Shown one piece after another: positions 7,269 through 16,555 of a stretch of 64,000 nucleotides of DNA. How positions within the stretch are numbered: the stretch's first letter is position 1; each line of letters begins with the position of its first letter. The notes beneath the pieces are model-generated. The model saw only the letters and a list, made by a program, of their open reading frames with translations. It was not told where the DNA came from and did not search any database. Both the position numbers and the translations under genes were made by a program. Origin of the DNA: BQWY01 sp046351095 (GTDB lineage: Bacteria > Nitrospirota > Nitrospiria > Nitrospirales > Nitrospiraceae); the NCBI GenBank assembly GCA_046351095.1, contig JAXLZC010000001.1:496001-560000 (forward strand), in the 5' to 3' direction.

Positions 7269-8741
7269 TCATGCGATCGCGGGCGACGGCGTCTCTCCAA
7301 TAAGGTCCCGATAATAGTCTTCGACGATGGTCTGCCGTGCTTCTTCGACGATGACGAGTTGTCGCTGGTCAAAGGTGTTCGCACAGTAGACATAGGCATA
7401 GCGACCAGCCTGGCCCCATTCGATGTGGAATTGCCGTCCGTCCGATTCAGCCCGGTCCACTGCGTCGTAGGTCCGTCGGTTTGGTAGCTGCTCGTAGGCC
7501 CATTGCGCTGCGTGCGAATGGTTTTCGTACAACGGTGTCTGGTCGTCGCTGGGCTGTATCGGTTGAGGATCCGCAGCAGCTGGTGCCTCACCCTGAGAGC
7601 CCTTCGGCGCGATGCCGATCATTAAGGCTGCAATCGTACCTGGAGCCGGATTTTTCGGATCGACCGGCGTCACGGCCGTATACGTAAACAGGCCGCTACG
7701 CCCACGCTCCATTTGGCATGGGCCGACTTCCGGGCGATACAGGTTTTCTTGGGCAAGCACAATACGCAGCGCGAGGCGTTCGTAGAGCGAAGCTGCCACC
7801 GGCCCGACATGGACGGCGACACCCTCCTCGTCCGTCGTCTCCGGCTGTTCCGACCATCGGACGGGCGAATCAGCATTCGTACTGAGTACATACAGCGGAC
7901 CATCCTGAATCGGTTCTTCGATGGATACGTACTCGATCGCCGTCGGCTGTACAGTCAGTGCCAATCCTCGTGCCGCAAGTGCCCGCTGAAACGGCACGCG
8001 CCGACCGAGGTGATGCGTTTTCTCACAGAGCAACAGGCGGCCCTGTGGAGCCAGCGCGGCGATTAGTCGATCGAGCCGTCGGTCGAGTCCCGTGCGTTGT
8101 TCGAACGACAGCTGCGCGGCTGGGTCCTGTGGCCGTTCGTGGGTTTGCCACGAAGCGCTTGGCAGACCAGGATCCTGCTCGGACTGCAGTAAGGCGTGGG
8201 TTGCAACAATGACATCGAATGCCCCAAGCCGCTGCAGCGACGCGCCTGCGTCATCGGCATCGAGGTCGAGACAGACAAACGAACAATTCTGCATGCCCAT
8301 CGCTACGGCACGTTCGCGAGCCTGGTCAATCGAGGTGGTCGATCTATCGATGCCGACGACAGTCGCCTCCGGATGTTGCTGGGCATACCACGAGGTCAGG
8401 ATGCCAAGCCCGCAGCCGACATCCAGGATCGTTCGCGCAGAACCGAGGCGTTCGTTAATGGCGGCCCCGACGGTCAGGTAATAGGCCCATCGCTGGCTGT
8501 AGAGCACCGGCGCGATGTGCGGCTGCGCCACGAAGTCGTAGAAGGCTTCGTCGGCGGCTGCGTCGTTTGGATTGTGGGAGCGGCGTGCGGCGAGTTGTTG
8601 GAGCTGGACGAGATCCGCGACCGGGATCTGGTCGCGTTGCCACTGTTCGTAGTCGGCCTCGCGCTCGACTGCGCGAAGCCCCCAGGTCTGGAGATGGGCG
8701 GCCAAGGCCGATGCCTGTCCGGACTGGGTCATGGCGGTCAC
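7269..8741 (-). CDS. Class I SAM-dependent methyltransferase, long form
   Basis: In the 490-residue protein the SAM-binding glycine loop ILDVGCGLG is near residue 103, followed by VVGIDRS (motif II) about 25 residues later, typical of Rossmann-fold methyltransferases. About 250 extra residues after the core have no motif I recognise; they end with a region rich in aromatic residues (EWGQAGRYAYVY). It starts 24 bp after the proA stop and is likely co-transcribed with it. The substrate cannot be predicted. Confidence 0.8.
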   Translation of the reverse strand: MTAMTQSGQASALAAHLQTWGLRAVEREADYEQWQRDQIPVADLVQLQQLAARRSHNPNDAAADEAFYDFVAQPHIAPVLYSQRWAYYLTVGAAINERLGSARTILDVGCGLGILTSWYAQQHPEATVVGIDRSTTSIDQARERAVAMGMQNCSFVCLDLDADDAGASLQRLGAFDVIVATHALLQSEQDPGLPSASWQTHERPQDPAAQLSFEQRTGLDRRLDRLIAALAPQGRLLLCEKTHHLGRRVPFQRALAARGLALTVQPTAIEYVSIEEPIQDGPLYVLSTNADSPVRWSEQPETTDEEGVAVHVGPVAASLYERLALRIVLAQENLYRPEVGPCQMERGRSGLFTYTAVTPVDPKNPAPGTIAALMIGIAPKGSQGEAPAAADPQPIQPSDDQTPLYENHSHAAQWAYEQLPNRRTYDAVDRAESDGRQFHIEWGQAGRYAYVYCANTFDQRQLVIVEEARQTIVEDYYRDLIGETPSPAIA

Positions 8742-8765
8742 GAACCTTTTGTTCCAGCGCCGCCG

Positions 8766-10133
8766 CTAGTAGCGGCGCAACATAATGGCGTCTTCGTAGG
8801 TGACGGGCACGGGATGCGGGTGCCGCAATTGCCCCATGCCGTACGCGACATATTTCAAGCAAGTCAACGCATCCAAACCGATCGGGCCGCGCGGCGTGAG
8901 CCGTCCATGGCCGATGCCGATATCCCCGCCGATCCCCATCGCATCGCCTGCATGCAAACGCGACGAGGCGTTCACGAACACGGCGCTGGCGTCCACTTCA
9001 CGTGTAAACCGCAAGGCATTCGGGTAACTCCGCGTACAAATAAAGGCGGTCTGCCCCTGCCCGAATTGCGCGATGTGCTCCAGCGCTTCGTCGACACTGT
9101 TCACCATCTTCACCGCGAGCGTCGGGCTGACGAACTGCCTCGTCCAATCGTCCTCTTGCACCGGGACGAGGTTCCGATAGCCGGCGAGCGGTTGCGGTGC
9201 AATCATCGCGACGGTTTTCACGCAGCCTTTGACGTCCACGTTGAATTCGTCGAGCAGACGCCGGATCAGCGCCGGGAGAAATTGCCGTGCGATCCCCTCA
9301 TGGACGAGCACCGTATCCAAGGACGTGGTCGCGTCCGCCTGCTGGATCTTGCTGTTCACGACGAGGTTTTGCGCCATGGCGAGGTCGGCGCCTTCGTCGA
9401 TGTAGCCGTGGCAAATGCCGCCGTCGTGGGCGATGACCGGCAGTCGTGTCGTTTCGACCGCGGTCTTCCGAAGGCCCGCGCCGCCGCGGACGATAAGTGC
9501 GTCGAGTTGTTGTTTGTTCGCGCGCATCAGTTCGAGTGCCGCTTCTTTCTCCGGCCGATCCACGATGGTGATGCCGTCGGGCGGCGCACCCGCTTCCGCG
9601 AGCGCTTCGAAGATCCATTGCGACAGGAGCGGCGTCGTGTGCGGCCAGTCAGGTGTGCCGCGGAAAATCGTTGCATTCCCCGTTTTAAAACACAGCGCCA
9701 AGAGTTCGATATTTTTGCGTGGATTGAGCTCCGACAGAATGCCGAGCATGCCGATCGGCACACGCATGTGCCCGACCTGTAGTCCCGTCGGTTGTTCACG
9801 TTGATCGACGATTTCGCCCACCGGATCGGGCCAAGCGACAAGCGCGCGTAAAAAGTCCACCAACTCGGTGACCTGCGCATCGGTGATCCGGACGCGTTCG
9901 ACGGCCGCCTTCACGCGGTCCTTGTCCTTCTCCCCTTCCAGCGCCTTGCCGATAGCGAGCACATCTTCTTCGTTGGCGGCCAGCAGCGCCTCGCGCTCGC
10001 GGTCGATCGTGTCCGCCAGCGTGGTGAGCATCTGGTTCTTGGCGGGCCCCGACAGCAGCGCCATGGGGCGCACCGCCTTGCGCGCCTGCCGGAACAGATT
10101 GGTCATGTACATCTTGACGGGAATTTCCACCAT
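8766..10133 (-). CDS. proA: Gamma-glutamyl phosphate reductase (glutamate-5-semialdehyde dehydrogenase)
   Basis: The aldehyde dehydrogenase superfamily protein matches ProA: a gamma-glutamyl phosphate site and the cofactor-binding ELNPRKNIE/FKTGNATIFRG region (about residues 145-170), VIAHDGGICHGYIDEGAD, and the C-terminal VNASSRLHAGDAMGIGGDIG. The family usually has about 417-420 residues; here 455, the excess being at the N-terminus and a few loops. It reduces glutamyl-5-phosphate to glutamate semialdehyde in proline synthesis. No proB kinase gene lies in this window. The methyltransferase gene follows directly in the same direction. Confidence 0.94.
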   Translation of the reverse strand: MVEIPVKMYMTNLFRQARKAVRPMALLSGPAKNQMLTTLADTIDREREALLAANEEDVLAIGKALEGEKDKDRVKAAVERVRITDAQVTELVDFLRALVAWPDPVGEIVDQREQPTGLQVGHMRVPIGMLGILSELNPRKNIELLALCFKTGNATIFRGTPDWPHTTPLLSQWIFEALAEAGAPPDGITIVDRPEKEAALELMRANKQQLDALIVRGGAGLRKTAVETTRLPVIAHDGGICHGYIDEGADLAMAQNLVVNSKIQQADATTSLDTVLVHEGIARQFLPALIRRLLDEFNVDVKGCVKTVAMIAPQPLAGYRNLVPVQEDDWTRQFVSPTLAVKMVNSVDEALEHIAQFGQGQTAFICTRSYPNALRFTREVDASAVFVNASSRLHAGDAMGIGGDIGIGHGRLTPRGPIGLDALTCLKYVAYGMGQLRHPHPVPVTYEDAIMLRRY

Positions 10134-10323
10134 GGCCGAATCCTTTATCTCTGGTGTCCGATATCAGCGACAGTCGTGTCGACGGTTGCCAGTGCGCGGC
10201 GGCACTGGGTGTCGTCCGGTCGGCGACTATACCACGCGGAACTTTTCAGGCGCCAACGGGCGACGGACGAATTTCGGCACCAGGTATCGACCCCTCGCGG
10301 CAGGTGTGAGCAGCCACCGAGGC

Positions 10324-10353
10324 TTGTCGCTGTCCCGTGCGCTCACATACAAT
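10324..10353 (+). promoter_or_regulatory. Promoter placing threonine aldolase on a nearly leaderless mRNA
   Basis: TTGTCG at 10324-10329, an 18-base spacer and TACAAT at 10348-10353. The ATG at 10361 starts only 7 bases after the -10 box, about where transcription would begin. Confidence 0.45.
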
Positions 10354-10360
10354 GCCGCCC

Positions 10361-11428
10361 ATGCGTCGAACCGATTCGAATGCCCCAATCGACTTGCGGA
10401 GCGATACGATCACGCGTCCCGGCTCTGCCATGCGCGAGGCGATGGCGGCGGCGATCGTGGGCGACGATGTGTACGGCGAAGATCCGACGGTCAATGCGTT
10501 GCAGGAACGTGCAGCCACGTTAGTGGATAAGAAGTTCGCCCTCTTCGTGCCGTCCGGCACGATGGCCAATCAACTGGCGATTCGAGTGCTGACGAAACCT
10601 GGCGACGAGGTCATCGTCGACAGTCGGTCGCACATCGTGCGCTACGAGCAGGGCGCGGCGGCCGCCTTGGCCGGCGTGCAACTCTTTACGATTCCCACGG
10701 AACGCGGCCTGCTCAGTCCGGAGCAAGTCGAAGCGGCCATCCGCCCGAAGGAGCCGTACAGCCTACCGACCGGGTTGATCAGTTTAGAGAACACACACAA
10801 TAGCGGCGGCGGCTCCGTCTATTCGTTGACGGCGTTGGAGCGGATTCGTCGTATCGCCGTCGCTCACGGCGTGCCGATGCATTTGGACGGCGCGCGGCTG
10901 TTTAACGCCGTCGTGTCGGCGGGCGTTCCGGCGACGGCCTACACACGCCATTTCGATACGGTGTCGTTTTGCCTGTCGAAGGGACTGGGCGCGCCGGCAG
11001 GATCGCTCATCACGACGGATCGAGAGGATCTGGCGGTCGCGTTGCGGCGTTATCGGCGCATGTATGGCGGTGCGATGCGGCAAGCCGGCATTCTGGCCGC
11101 GGCGGGACTCTATGCGCTCGAGCACCATATTACGCGCCTGAAGGACGACCACGACCGTGCGAAGGAACTCGCGCGGGCGCTGCGCGCCATTCCCTCAGTG
11201 CGGCTGGATTTCGCCCGTATCGAAACGAACATCGTGATTTTCGAATTGGTGGATGAGCCACGTTCGTCCAACGAGATCGTCGGCCTGCTGCGCGAGCAAG
11301 GCGTGTTGATCAGCGCCTTGGGTCCGGCGACATTCCGTGCCGTCACGCACTTGGACGTGAGCGCCGCCGATGTGGCGCGCGCCGCGGAGATCCTGACGCG
11401 TGTGATCGGTCGCGCCGGCCGCGCGTAG
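10361..11428 (+). CDS. Low-specificity L-threonine aldolase
   Basis: The N-terminus DLRSDTITRPGSAMREAM and the GDDVYGEDPTVNALQ motif are diagnostic of PLP threonine aldolases, and the PLP lysine is in FCLSKGLGAPAGS (about residue 207). The enzyme splits L-threonine or L-allo-threonine to glycine and acetaldehyde. The ATG at 10361 starts the conserved domain; alternative starts at 10337 (GTG) and 10352 add a few residues, but a -10-like TACAAT covers that region. It is divergent from proA. Confidence 0.92.
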   Translation: MRRTDSNAPIDLRSDTITRPGSAMREAMAAAIVGDDVYGEDPTVNALQERAATLVDKKFALFVPSGTMANQLAIRVLTKPGDEVIVDSRSHIVRYEQGAAAALAGVQLFTIPTERGLLSPEQVEAAIRPKEPYSLPTGLISLENTHNSGGGSVYSLTALERIRRIAVAHGVPMHLDGARLFNAVVSAGVPATAYTRHFDTVSFCLSKGLGAPAGSLITTDREDLAVALRRYRRMYGGAMRQAGILAAAGLYALEHHITRLKDDHDRAKELARALRAIPSVRLDFARIETNIVIFELVDEPRSSNEIVGLLREQGVLISALGPATFRAVTHLDVSAADVARAAEILTRVIGRAGRA

Positions 11429-11437
11429 CCGCGTCGA

Positions 11438-11467
11438 TTGACACCTGTTCGAACCGCTCCTTAGAAT
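11438..11467 (+). promoter_or_regulatory. Sigma-70-like promoter
   Basis: Perfect -35 TTGACA (11438-11443), 18-base spacer, and -10 TAGAAT (11462-11467, five of six consensus positions). It would drive the small hypothetical gene and the nucleotidyltransferase-like gene after it. Confidence 0.55.
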
Positions 11468-11515
11468 GCCTTCCGTTCGCGCCAGTCACACCGCAGTGCT
11501 CGTACCACTCTCAGT

Positions 11516-11782
11516 ATGATGGATCGCATGAGCGACGGTGCCCTGACCTTCCAGCAGATTTGTCGCATCTTGGATGTGACGGATCGGCTTGGGCTCGACC
11601 GCGAGTGGGTGGAGATTCCCCTCTCGATGGAGCGTCCCGGTCTGGTGCGCCGCCTGCCGAACGGAAAACTTGAAATCATCGCCGATGCGGACGCTGCGTT
11701 CGACGAGTGGCTGGAGGCGTTGCCTGCGCGTATTCGCGCCGTCGATCCTGCCGGCTCCGTCCCGTCCGCGAGTGAGGCTTGA
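11516..11782 (+). CDS. Small hypothetical acidic protein
   Basis: An 88-residue protein with no recognised domain. It begins with a helical segment (LTFQQICRILDVTDRLGL) and has a central PGLVRRLPNGKLEIIADADAAF that reads like a small beta-hairpin and helix. It has a good promoter upstream and ends 6 bp before the start of the next gene, so the two form one transcription unit. An in-frame ATG at 11528 is an alternative start. A partner role to the downstream nucleotidyltransferase-like protein is possible but not shown. Confidence 0.6.
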   Translation: MMDRMSDGALTFQQICRILDVTDRLGLDREWVEIPLSMERPGLVRRLPNGKLEIIADADAAFDEWLEALPARIRAVDPAGSVPSASEA

Positions 11783-11788
11783 TAGACG

Positions 11789-12649
11789 ATGTCGCAACCC
11801 AGTCCAGCTACCACTACGAATCATTCACGAGCAGTGCCGGTGGCGCCGATGCCATCAGACGGCGTGGTCGACGCGACCGCCTCGGCGGTGCCGAGCCGCG
11901 AAGAATTAAACGCGGAATTGTTACCCGTGCCGGAACCGCCGGAGGTGCCGGACGCCGTCGATCCTCCTGGGTTCGACGACGTGTTGGCCGCGGCGCTGCG
12001 GCATGTGAAGGGCCGACGAGGCGGCGACCTTGTTGCCGTGCTGCTCGTCGGGTCGGCGGCGCGTCGTGTGATGACCGCGCATAGCGGGATCGACTTGATC
12101 GCCGTGGTGAAGGGCGACGATGTGCGCGACGAACTTGTGCGTGTCCACGACCGCGCGATCGAAATTCGGTATTGCGGCGACAAGATCATGACCAATGACG
12201 TCAAGACGTCGCCGCGGCTGCCGCCGCTGCTGCGTAAGGCGCGGGTGTTGTTCGAGTTGGAGGGTATCGGCGGGCGCTTGATCGACCTGGCCAACGACCG
12301 GTTTCGGCAAGGCCCGCCCCGCCCCACGATCTACGAACAAATCCGGTTGCGGCAGGATTGTGAGCATTGGCTGGGTAAGGCGGAAGACCTCCATCGGAAA
12401 CCGGCGGCGGCCCAGTACATGTTCGCCCTGTTCTTTGACCAATTGCTCGCGGCGTTTTTTCGCCTGCGTGGCCTCTGGCCGACGGCGCCGGCCGATGCGA
12501 TTCGGTTCATCGCCTCGCGCGATGCCGCGTTCGGTGCCCTGCTGGAACGGTTTCAGCTGGCGCCCTCGTATGCCGATCGCCTTTCGATCGGCCGCCAGTT
12601 GGTCGATGCGCTGCTGAAAGACGTGCCGCTCCCCGCTCGCGTCGACTAG
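11789..12649 (+). CDS. Nucleotidyltransferase-like protein with HEPN-like helical C-terminus
   Basis: Residues about 85-115 read VAVLLVGSAARRV...SGIDLIAVV, which matches the GS...DxD core of minimal nucleotidyltransferases, except that the first Asp of the usual SDIDL is Gly. The second Asp is kept. The C-terminal half (about 175-286) is helical, with RQDCEH and QYMFALFFDQLLAAFFRLRG, similar in pattern to HEPN or kanamycin-nucleotidyltransferase C-domains. The first 70 residues are Pro/Val-rich and probably unstructured. It is the second gene of a two-gene unit. Whether it is an active transferase is doubtful given the missing metal ligand. Confidence 0.65.
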   Translation: MSQPSPATTTNHSRAVPVAPMPSDGVVDATASAVPSREELNAELLPVPEPPEVPDAVDPPGFDDVLAAALRHVKGRRGGDLVAVLLVGSAARRVMTAHSGIDLIAVVKGDDVRDELVRVHDRAIEIRYCGDKIMTNDVKTSPRLPPLLRKARVLFELEGIGGRLIDLANDRFRQGPPRPTIYEQIRLRQDCEHWLGKAEDLHRKPAAAQYMFALFFDQLLAAFFRLRGLWPTAPADAIRFIASRDAAFGALLERFQLAPSYADRLSIGRQLVDALLKDVPLPARVD

Positions 12650-12745
12650 CCGCCCTTCGCACCGCGCTCGCGAGCCGACAAGTCGCTCGTCGCGCGCGCT
12701 CACCTACTCGCCTTACCTCGCTTTGCGTAAAGGAGGATTCGTCCC

Positions 12746-13708
12746 ATGGAGATCGGTTTTGTCGGCCTCGGCAAGATGGGCCTCAACATGGTCACGCGTT
12801 TGCGGCACCATCAACATCGTGTGGTCGTGTACGACCGTGTGCCCGAGGCGGTGGCGGCGGCGACACAACAGGGCTGTATCGGGACGCACTCGCTGGCCGA
12901 ATTGGTCGGGCAACTGACGGCGCCGCGCACGGTCTGGGTCATGGTGCCGTCCGGCGCGCCGACAGAAGAGACCATCCACGCGGTCGCGGAGCTGCTCCAG
13001 CCTGGCGATACCATCATCGACGGCGGCAATACGAACTTCCACGACGATACGCGACGTGCGGGACTGCTTACTCCAAAAGGCATCCACTATATGGATGTGG
13101 GTACGAGCGGCGGCGTCTGGGGATTGGCGAACGGCTATTGCCTCATGGTCGGCGGGTACGAGGCGGATGTCGTACGTTTGGCGCCGGTGTTTACGTCGTT
13201 GGCGCCGCCGGACGGTTGGGCCCATGTGGGCGCGGTCGGTGCCGGCCACTACGTGAAGATGGTTCACAACGGTATCGAGTACAGCATGATGCAGGGTTAT
13301 GCCGAAGGGTTCGAGTTGATGGCGAAGAGCAACTATCAACTCGACTTGGCGCGGATCGCCGACCTCTGGATGCACGGCAGCGTCGTCCGGTCCTGGTTAT
13401 TGGAGCTGGCGGCGGGCGCGTTGAAAGAAGATCCGCGGTTGGATGGCATCAAAGGGTACGTGCAAGACAGCGGCGAAGGGCGGTGGATGTTGCAGGACGC
13501 CATCGACAAGGATGTGCCGGTGCCCACGCTGGCGACGGCGTTGTTTACGCGCTTCCGGTCGCGCCAAGACGCCTCGTTCGCAGAGCGGTTGCTGGCAGGA
13601 CTGCGGAATGCGTTCGGCGGCCACGGTGTGCGCCGCGCCGATCTTCCGGCAGGCGCCGGCCCAGCCAGTTCGTTGCCCGACCACCCTCCATCCGCGAAGT
13701 CCGCATGA
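12746..13708 (+). CDS. gnd: 6-phosphogluconate dehydrogenase, decarboxylating, short (GndA/YqeC-like) form
   Basis: MEIGFVGLGKMGLNM is the NAD(P)-binding GxGxMG loop and VGAGHYVKMVHNGIEYSMMQ (about residues 165-185) holds the catalytic Lys and Asn. At 320 residues it lacks the C-terminal extension of the long 470-residue enzymes, so it belongs to the short, usually NAD-linked group. It converts 6-phosphogluconate to ribulose-5-phosphate and CO2. A Shine-Dalgarno (GGAGGA) precedes the ATG. Its stop is 7 bp before the zwf start, and GAGG at that stop serves as the zwf ribosome binding site. Confidence 0.93.
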   Translation: MEIGFVGLGKMGLNMVTRLRHHQHRVVVYDRVPEAVAAATQQGCIGTHSLAELVGQLTAPRTVWVMVPSGAPTEETIHAVAELLQPGDTIIDGGNTNFHDDTRRAGLLTPKGIHYMDVGTSGGVWGLANGYCLMVGGYEADVVRLAPVFTSLAPPDGWAHVGAVGAGHYVKMVHNGIEYSMMQGYAEGFELMAKSNYQLDLARIADLWMHGSVVRSWLLELAAGALKEDPRLDGIKGYVQDSGEGRWMLQDAIDKDVPVPTLATALFTRFRSRQDASFAERLLAGLRNAFGGHGVRRADLPAGAGPASSLPDHPPSAKSA

Positions 13709-13715
13709 GGCGTCT

Positions 13716-15296
13716 GTGACGACTCCTATTCCTCCGTCCGCCAAGGTCGGCCCCGTCGATCCCGAGCGGGAAGCCAGTCCGAATGCCGAGCCTTGCACGA
13801 TTGTGATCTTCGGCGGGTCCGGCGACTTGGCGCGCCGCCGTCTGATTCCCGCGCTCTACAATCTGCTCTTGGACGGGTTGTTGCCGAAGACCTACGCCGT
13901 GATCGGGCTCGGTCGCAAGCCCATGAGCGACGAGGAATTTCGGCAGGTCGCGAAGGAAGGGATCGAGCGCCACTCGCGCCAGGCGTTAGACGCCGCTCGC
14001 TGGGCCTCATTCGCCCCGCATCTGTTTTATGTCCAAGGCGACAACGACCAGCCGGACACCTATCGGGTGCTGAAGACGCGGCTCGAGACGGTGGAGCAGT
14101 CGCTCGGGTTGCCGGGGAATCGGATGTTTTACCTCAGTATTCCCCCGAGTTCGTTTGCGCCTGTCTGCGAAGGGCTGGAGCAAGCCGGGCTGGCGCATCG
14201 CGCATCCGGCGCCGGCGACGGACGCAACGCCGGGACAACACCCTACGCGCGCATTATCGTAGAGAAACCGGTCGGGCGCGACTTGGCGTCTGCGCAGGCG
14301 ATCAATGCGGTTACCGGACGTGTGTTCGACGAATCGCAGATCTTTCGCATCGACCACTATCTGGGCAAAGAGACCGTCCAAAATCTGATGGTCGTGCGGT
14401 TCGCCAACAGCCTCTTCGAGCCGATCTGGAACCATAAGTACATCGACCATGTGCAGATCACCGTCAGCGAGGCGGAAGGTGTCGGGACGCGCGCCACGTA
14501 TTACGAAGAAGCGGGCGCGCTCCGCGACATGATCCAAAACCACCTGCTGCAATTGCTGTGTTTGGTGGCGATGGAGCCGCCCTACTCGCTTGACCCGGAC
14601 GTCGTGCGGAACGAAAAGATGGAGGTGCTGCGCAGTCTCCGACCGATCCGTGGCGCCGATGTCGATCGCTACACCGTTCGCGCACAATATTCGGAAGGTA
14701 TGGCGCACGGCGCACGCGTGCCGGGCTATCGGCGTGAAAGCGGCGTGAAGCCGGAGTCGACGACGGAGACCTACGTGGCGCTCAAGTGTTCCGTCGAAAA
14801 CTGGCGCTGGTCCGGCGTGCCGTTTTACCTGCGCACCGGGAAGGCGCTGCCTACACGCGCGAGTGAAGTGGCGGTGCAGTTCAAGGAAGTCCCGCGTATT
14901 TTGTTTAATGCGAATCCTGCCGCGCCGTTGCCGCCGAATCTGCTGGTGTTACGTATTCAGCCGGAAGAAGGTTTGGCGATGCGCATCGTGTCGCGTGTCC
15001 CCGGCACACGTGAGCAGACCCATCCGGTGGACATGCAGTTTAAGTACAGCGAGGTGTTCGGCAAGCCGTCGCCGGAGGCCTACGAACGGCTGCTGCTGGA
15101 TGTGATGTTGGGCGATGCGTCGCGATTTATGCGGCGCGACGCCGTCGAGGCCTCGTGGAAATGGATCACCGATATCTTGGACGGCTGGGCGCAACAAGGG
15201 ACGCGCTGGTTGCCCGAATACCAAGCCGGTACCTGGGGGCCGGTCGAGGCCGATCGATTGATCCAACAGGATGGCCGCAGCTGGCGGACACTCTAG
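13716..15296 (+). CDS. zwf: Glucose-6-phosphate 1-dehydrogenase
   Basis: FGGSGDLARRRLIPALYNL is the NADP-binding loop and RIDHYLGKETVQN is the substrate-binding active site motif. The GTG at 13716 is chosen because GAGG at 13707-13710 sits 5 bases upstream and because the open frame further upstream runs through gnd in another frame without family similarity. This gives 526 residues, normal for the family. The enzyme makes 6-phosphogluconolactone and NADPH in the oxidative pentose phosphate pathway. It is coupled to gnd, so both oxidative steps are co-expressed. No 6-phosphogluconolactonase lies next to them. Confidence 0.95.
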   Translation: MTTPIPPSAKVGPVDPEREASPNAEPCTIVIFGGSGDLARRRLIPALYNLLLDGLLPKTYAVIGLGRKPMSDEEFRQVAKEGIERHSRQALDAARWASFAPHLFYVQGDNDQPDTYRVLKTRLETVEQSLGLPGNRMFYLSIPPSSFAPVCEGLEQAGLAHRASGAGDGRNAGTTPYARIIVEKPVGRDLASAQAINAVTGRVFDESQIFRIDHYLGKETVQNLMVVRFANSLFEPIWNHKYIDHVQITVSEAEGVGTRATYYEEAGALRDMIQNHLLQLLCLVAMEPPYSLDPDVVRNEKMEVLRSLRPIRGADVDRYTVRAQYSEGMAHGARVPGYRRESGVKPESTTETYVALKCSVENWRWSGVPFYLRTGKALPTRASEVAVQFKEVPRILFNANPAAPLPPNLLVLRIQPEEGLAMRIVSRVPGTREQTHPVDMQFKYSEVFGKPSPEAYERLLLDVMLGDASRFMRRDAVEASWKWITDILDGWAQQGTRWLPEYQAGTWGPVEADRLIQQDGRSWRTL

Positions 15297-15313
15297 CCAC
15301 GCGGTCGTGCGCT

Positions 15314-15688
15314 CTATTCGGCGGGCGCTTTCATGTCAGGCGCATCGCCGGCGATGGTTTCTTGTGAGCGATGGAGCGCCTGCGTCACCTGAGCGCAGAT
15401 GGCCTCCGCCGTGCCGAGCCCGCCGATCCATTGCACGAACCTCCCCCGGTCGTACAAGGCCAACGCCGGGAGTGTCGTGACCTCCAACTCCGACGCAATC
15501 TGCCGATCCTGCTGCACGTCGATTTTTCCGATCGTGAGCCGGCGGCCCATCGTATGTGCCACTCGTTCCAACTGCGCCTCAAGCGCGCGGCAATGACCGC
15601 AGGCCTCCTGTCCGAACAGGACCAGCACCGGCCCCTCCGTCCGTTCGACCTGCGTTTCGAAGGTATCGTCGTGGAGCAGGTGAATCAT
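15314..15688 (-). CDS. Thioredoxin-fold protein with CGHC active site
   Basis: A 124-residue protein. VLVLFGQEACGHCRALEAQL (about 20-40) contains the redox pair CGHC, and VTTLPALALYDRG contains the cis-proline of the thioredoxin fold. There is no signal peptide, so it is cytoplasmic. It starts inside the 3' end of the SGNH hydrolase gene (4-bp overlap) and converges on zwf with only 17 bp between stops. It likely reduces protein disulfides; a dedicated partner is not evident. Confidence 0.87.
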   Translation of the reverse strand: MIHLLHDDTFETQVERTEGPVLVLFGQEACGHCRALEAQLERVAHTMGRRLTIGKIDVQQDRQIASELEVTTLPALALYDRGRFVQWIGGLGTAEAICAQVTQALHRSQETIAGDAPDMKAPAE

Positions 15689-16359
15689 GAATGGGCTGTG
15701 TGCGGAAACCAGCTGTCGAGGCGGGAGGAGAAGACCTCGTCATAGAGCACATCGGCGAACCGCCGGTATCCGGCGGTCGAAAGGTGGAGGCCGTCGTTGC
15801 AGTAGAGCGCGGCGAGTTGGCGGCTCTCCCCGTCCGACGTGGCGGCGAAGAGGTCGCAGAGGCCGAGTCCCTTCCGCTCCGCATAGTCGCGGATCAGGCG
15901 ATTGAGCTGGTCGCGCCGACCGATATGCGTCGCAAGGTAGGCGACGACTTCTCGATGGTCGGCGCCCTCCGCATCCGCCAGACGAATCGACGGGACGGTG
16001 ACGGGAACGGGTACTGCGCCTACCGCGCTTGTCCGTTCGTACAGAGTCACGAGATTCCGCATCACCTCACCCACATCGGCATTCCACCCTAAGTCGTTCG
16101 TCCCGCCGAGGATCACGACCACACGAGGCCGATGCCGGAGCGCGTCCCGTGACAGCCGCATGACCATCTCCCCGGTCAGCTCTCCGCAGACCCCGGAGAT
16201 AACGACCTGTACCCGTCGACCCAGCCGCTCCTGAAGAATGTCTCCGTAGGGAGTCTCCCGCCCCATGGGATTGTCTTGGCATGGCGACTGAAAGCCCGCC
16301 GTCAGGCTATCCCCGAAGCACACGATGGTCGGATCGGTCGGTGGTGCAGTATCCGGCAT
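15685..16359 (-). CDS. SGNH/GDSL-family esterase
   Basis: All four SGNH blocks are visible in 224 residues: the nucleophile Ser in CFGDSLTAGFQ (about 14-24), Gly in ISGVCGELT, Asn in GGTNDLG (about 85-91) and the catalytic Asp and His in NDGLHLSTAGY (about 192-202). This is the TesA/arylesterase-like group that cleaves ester bonds. There is no clear signal peptide. It is translationally coupled to the thioredoxin-fold gene. Substrate unknown. Confidence 0.88.
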   Translation of the reverse strand: MPDTAPPTDPTIVCFGDSLTAGFQSPCQDNPMGRETPYGDILQERLGRRVQVVISGVCGELTGEMVMRLSRDALRHRPRVVVILGGTNDLGWNADVGEVMRNLVTLYERTSAVGAVPVPVTVPSIRLADAEGADHREVVAYLATHIGRRDQLNRLIRDYAERKGLGLCDLFAATSDGESRQLAALYCNDGLHLSTAGYRRFADVLYDEVFSSRLDSWFPHTAHS

Positions 16360-16555
16360 ACGGTCCTGTGATGCGCTTGTGACAAGTTTTTCGGATTGTA
16401 CGTGGCCGTCGACACACGAACAAGTCGAGGGAGATCTTCCCTCCGGCGCCGACGGAACGGCTCGCCGCTCGACTGCTGCGGCATCCTACGTAGTTGGTCA
16501 AGACCGCGCATTTGCTTGCCCTTTTTACCGTTCCGTCATACCTGTAGAGGTACAC

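Noticed and set aside
13443..13715. N-terminal extension of zwf with many Cys and Arg
   Set aside because: The region lies inside gnd in another frame and lacks family similarity; GAGG before GTG 13716 fixes the start.
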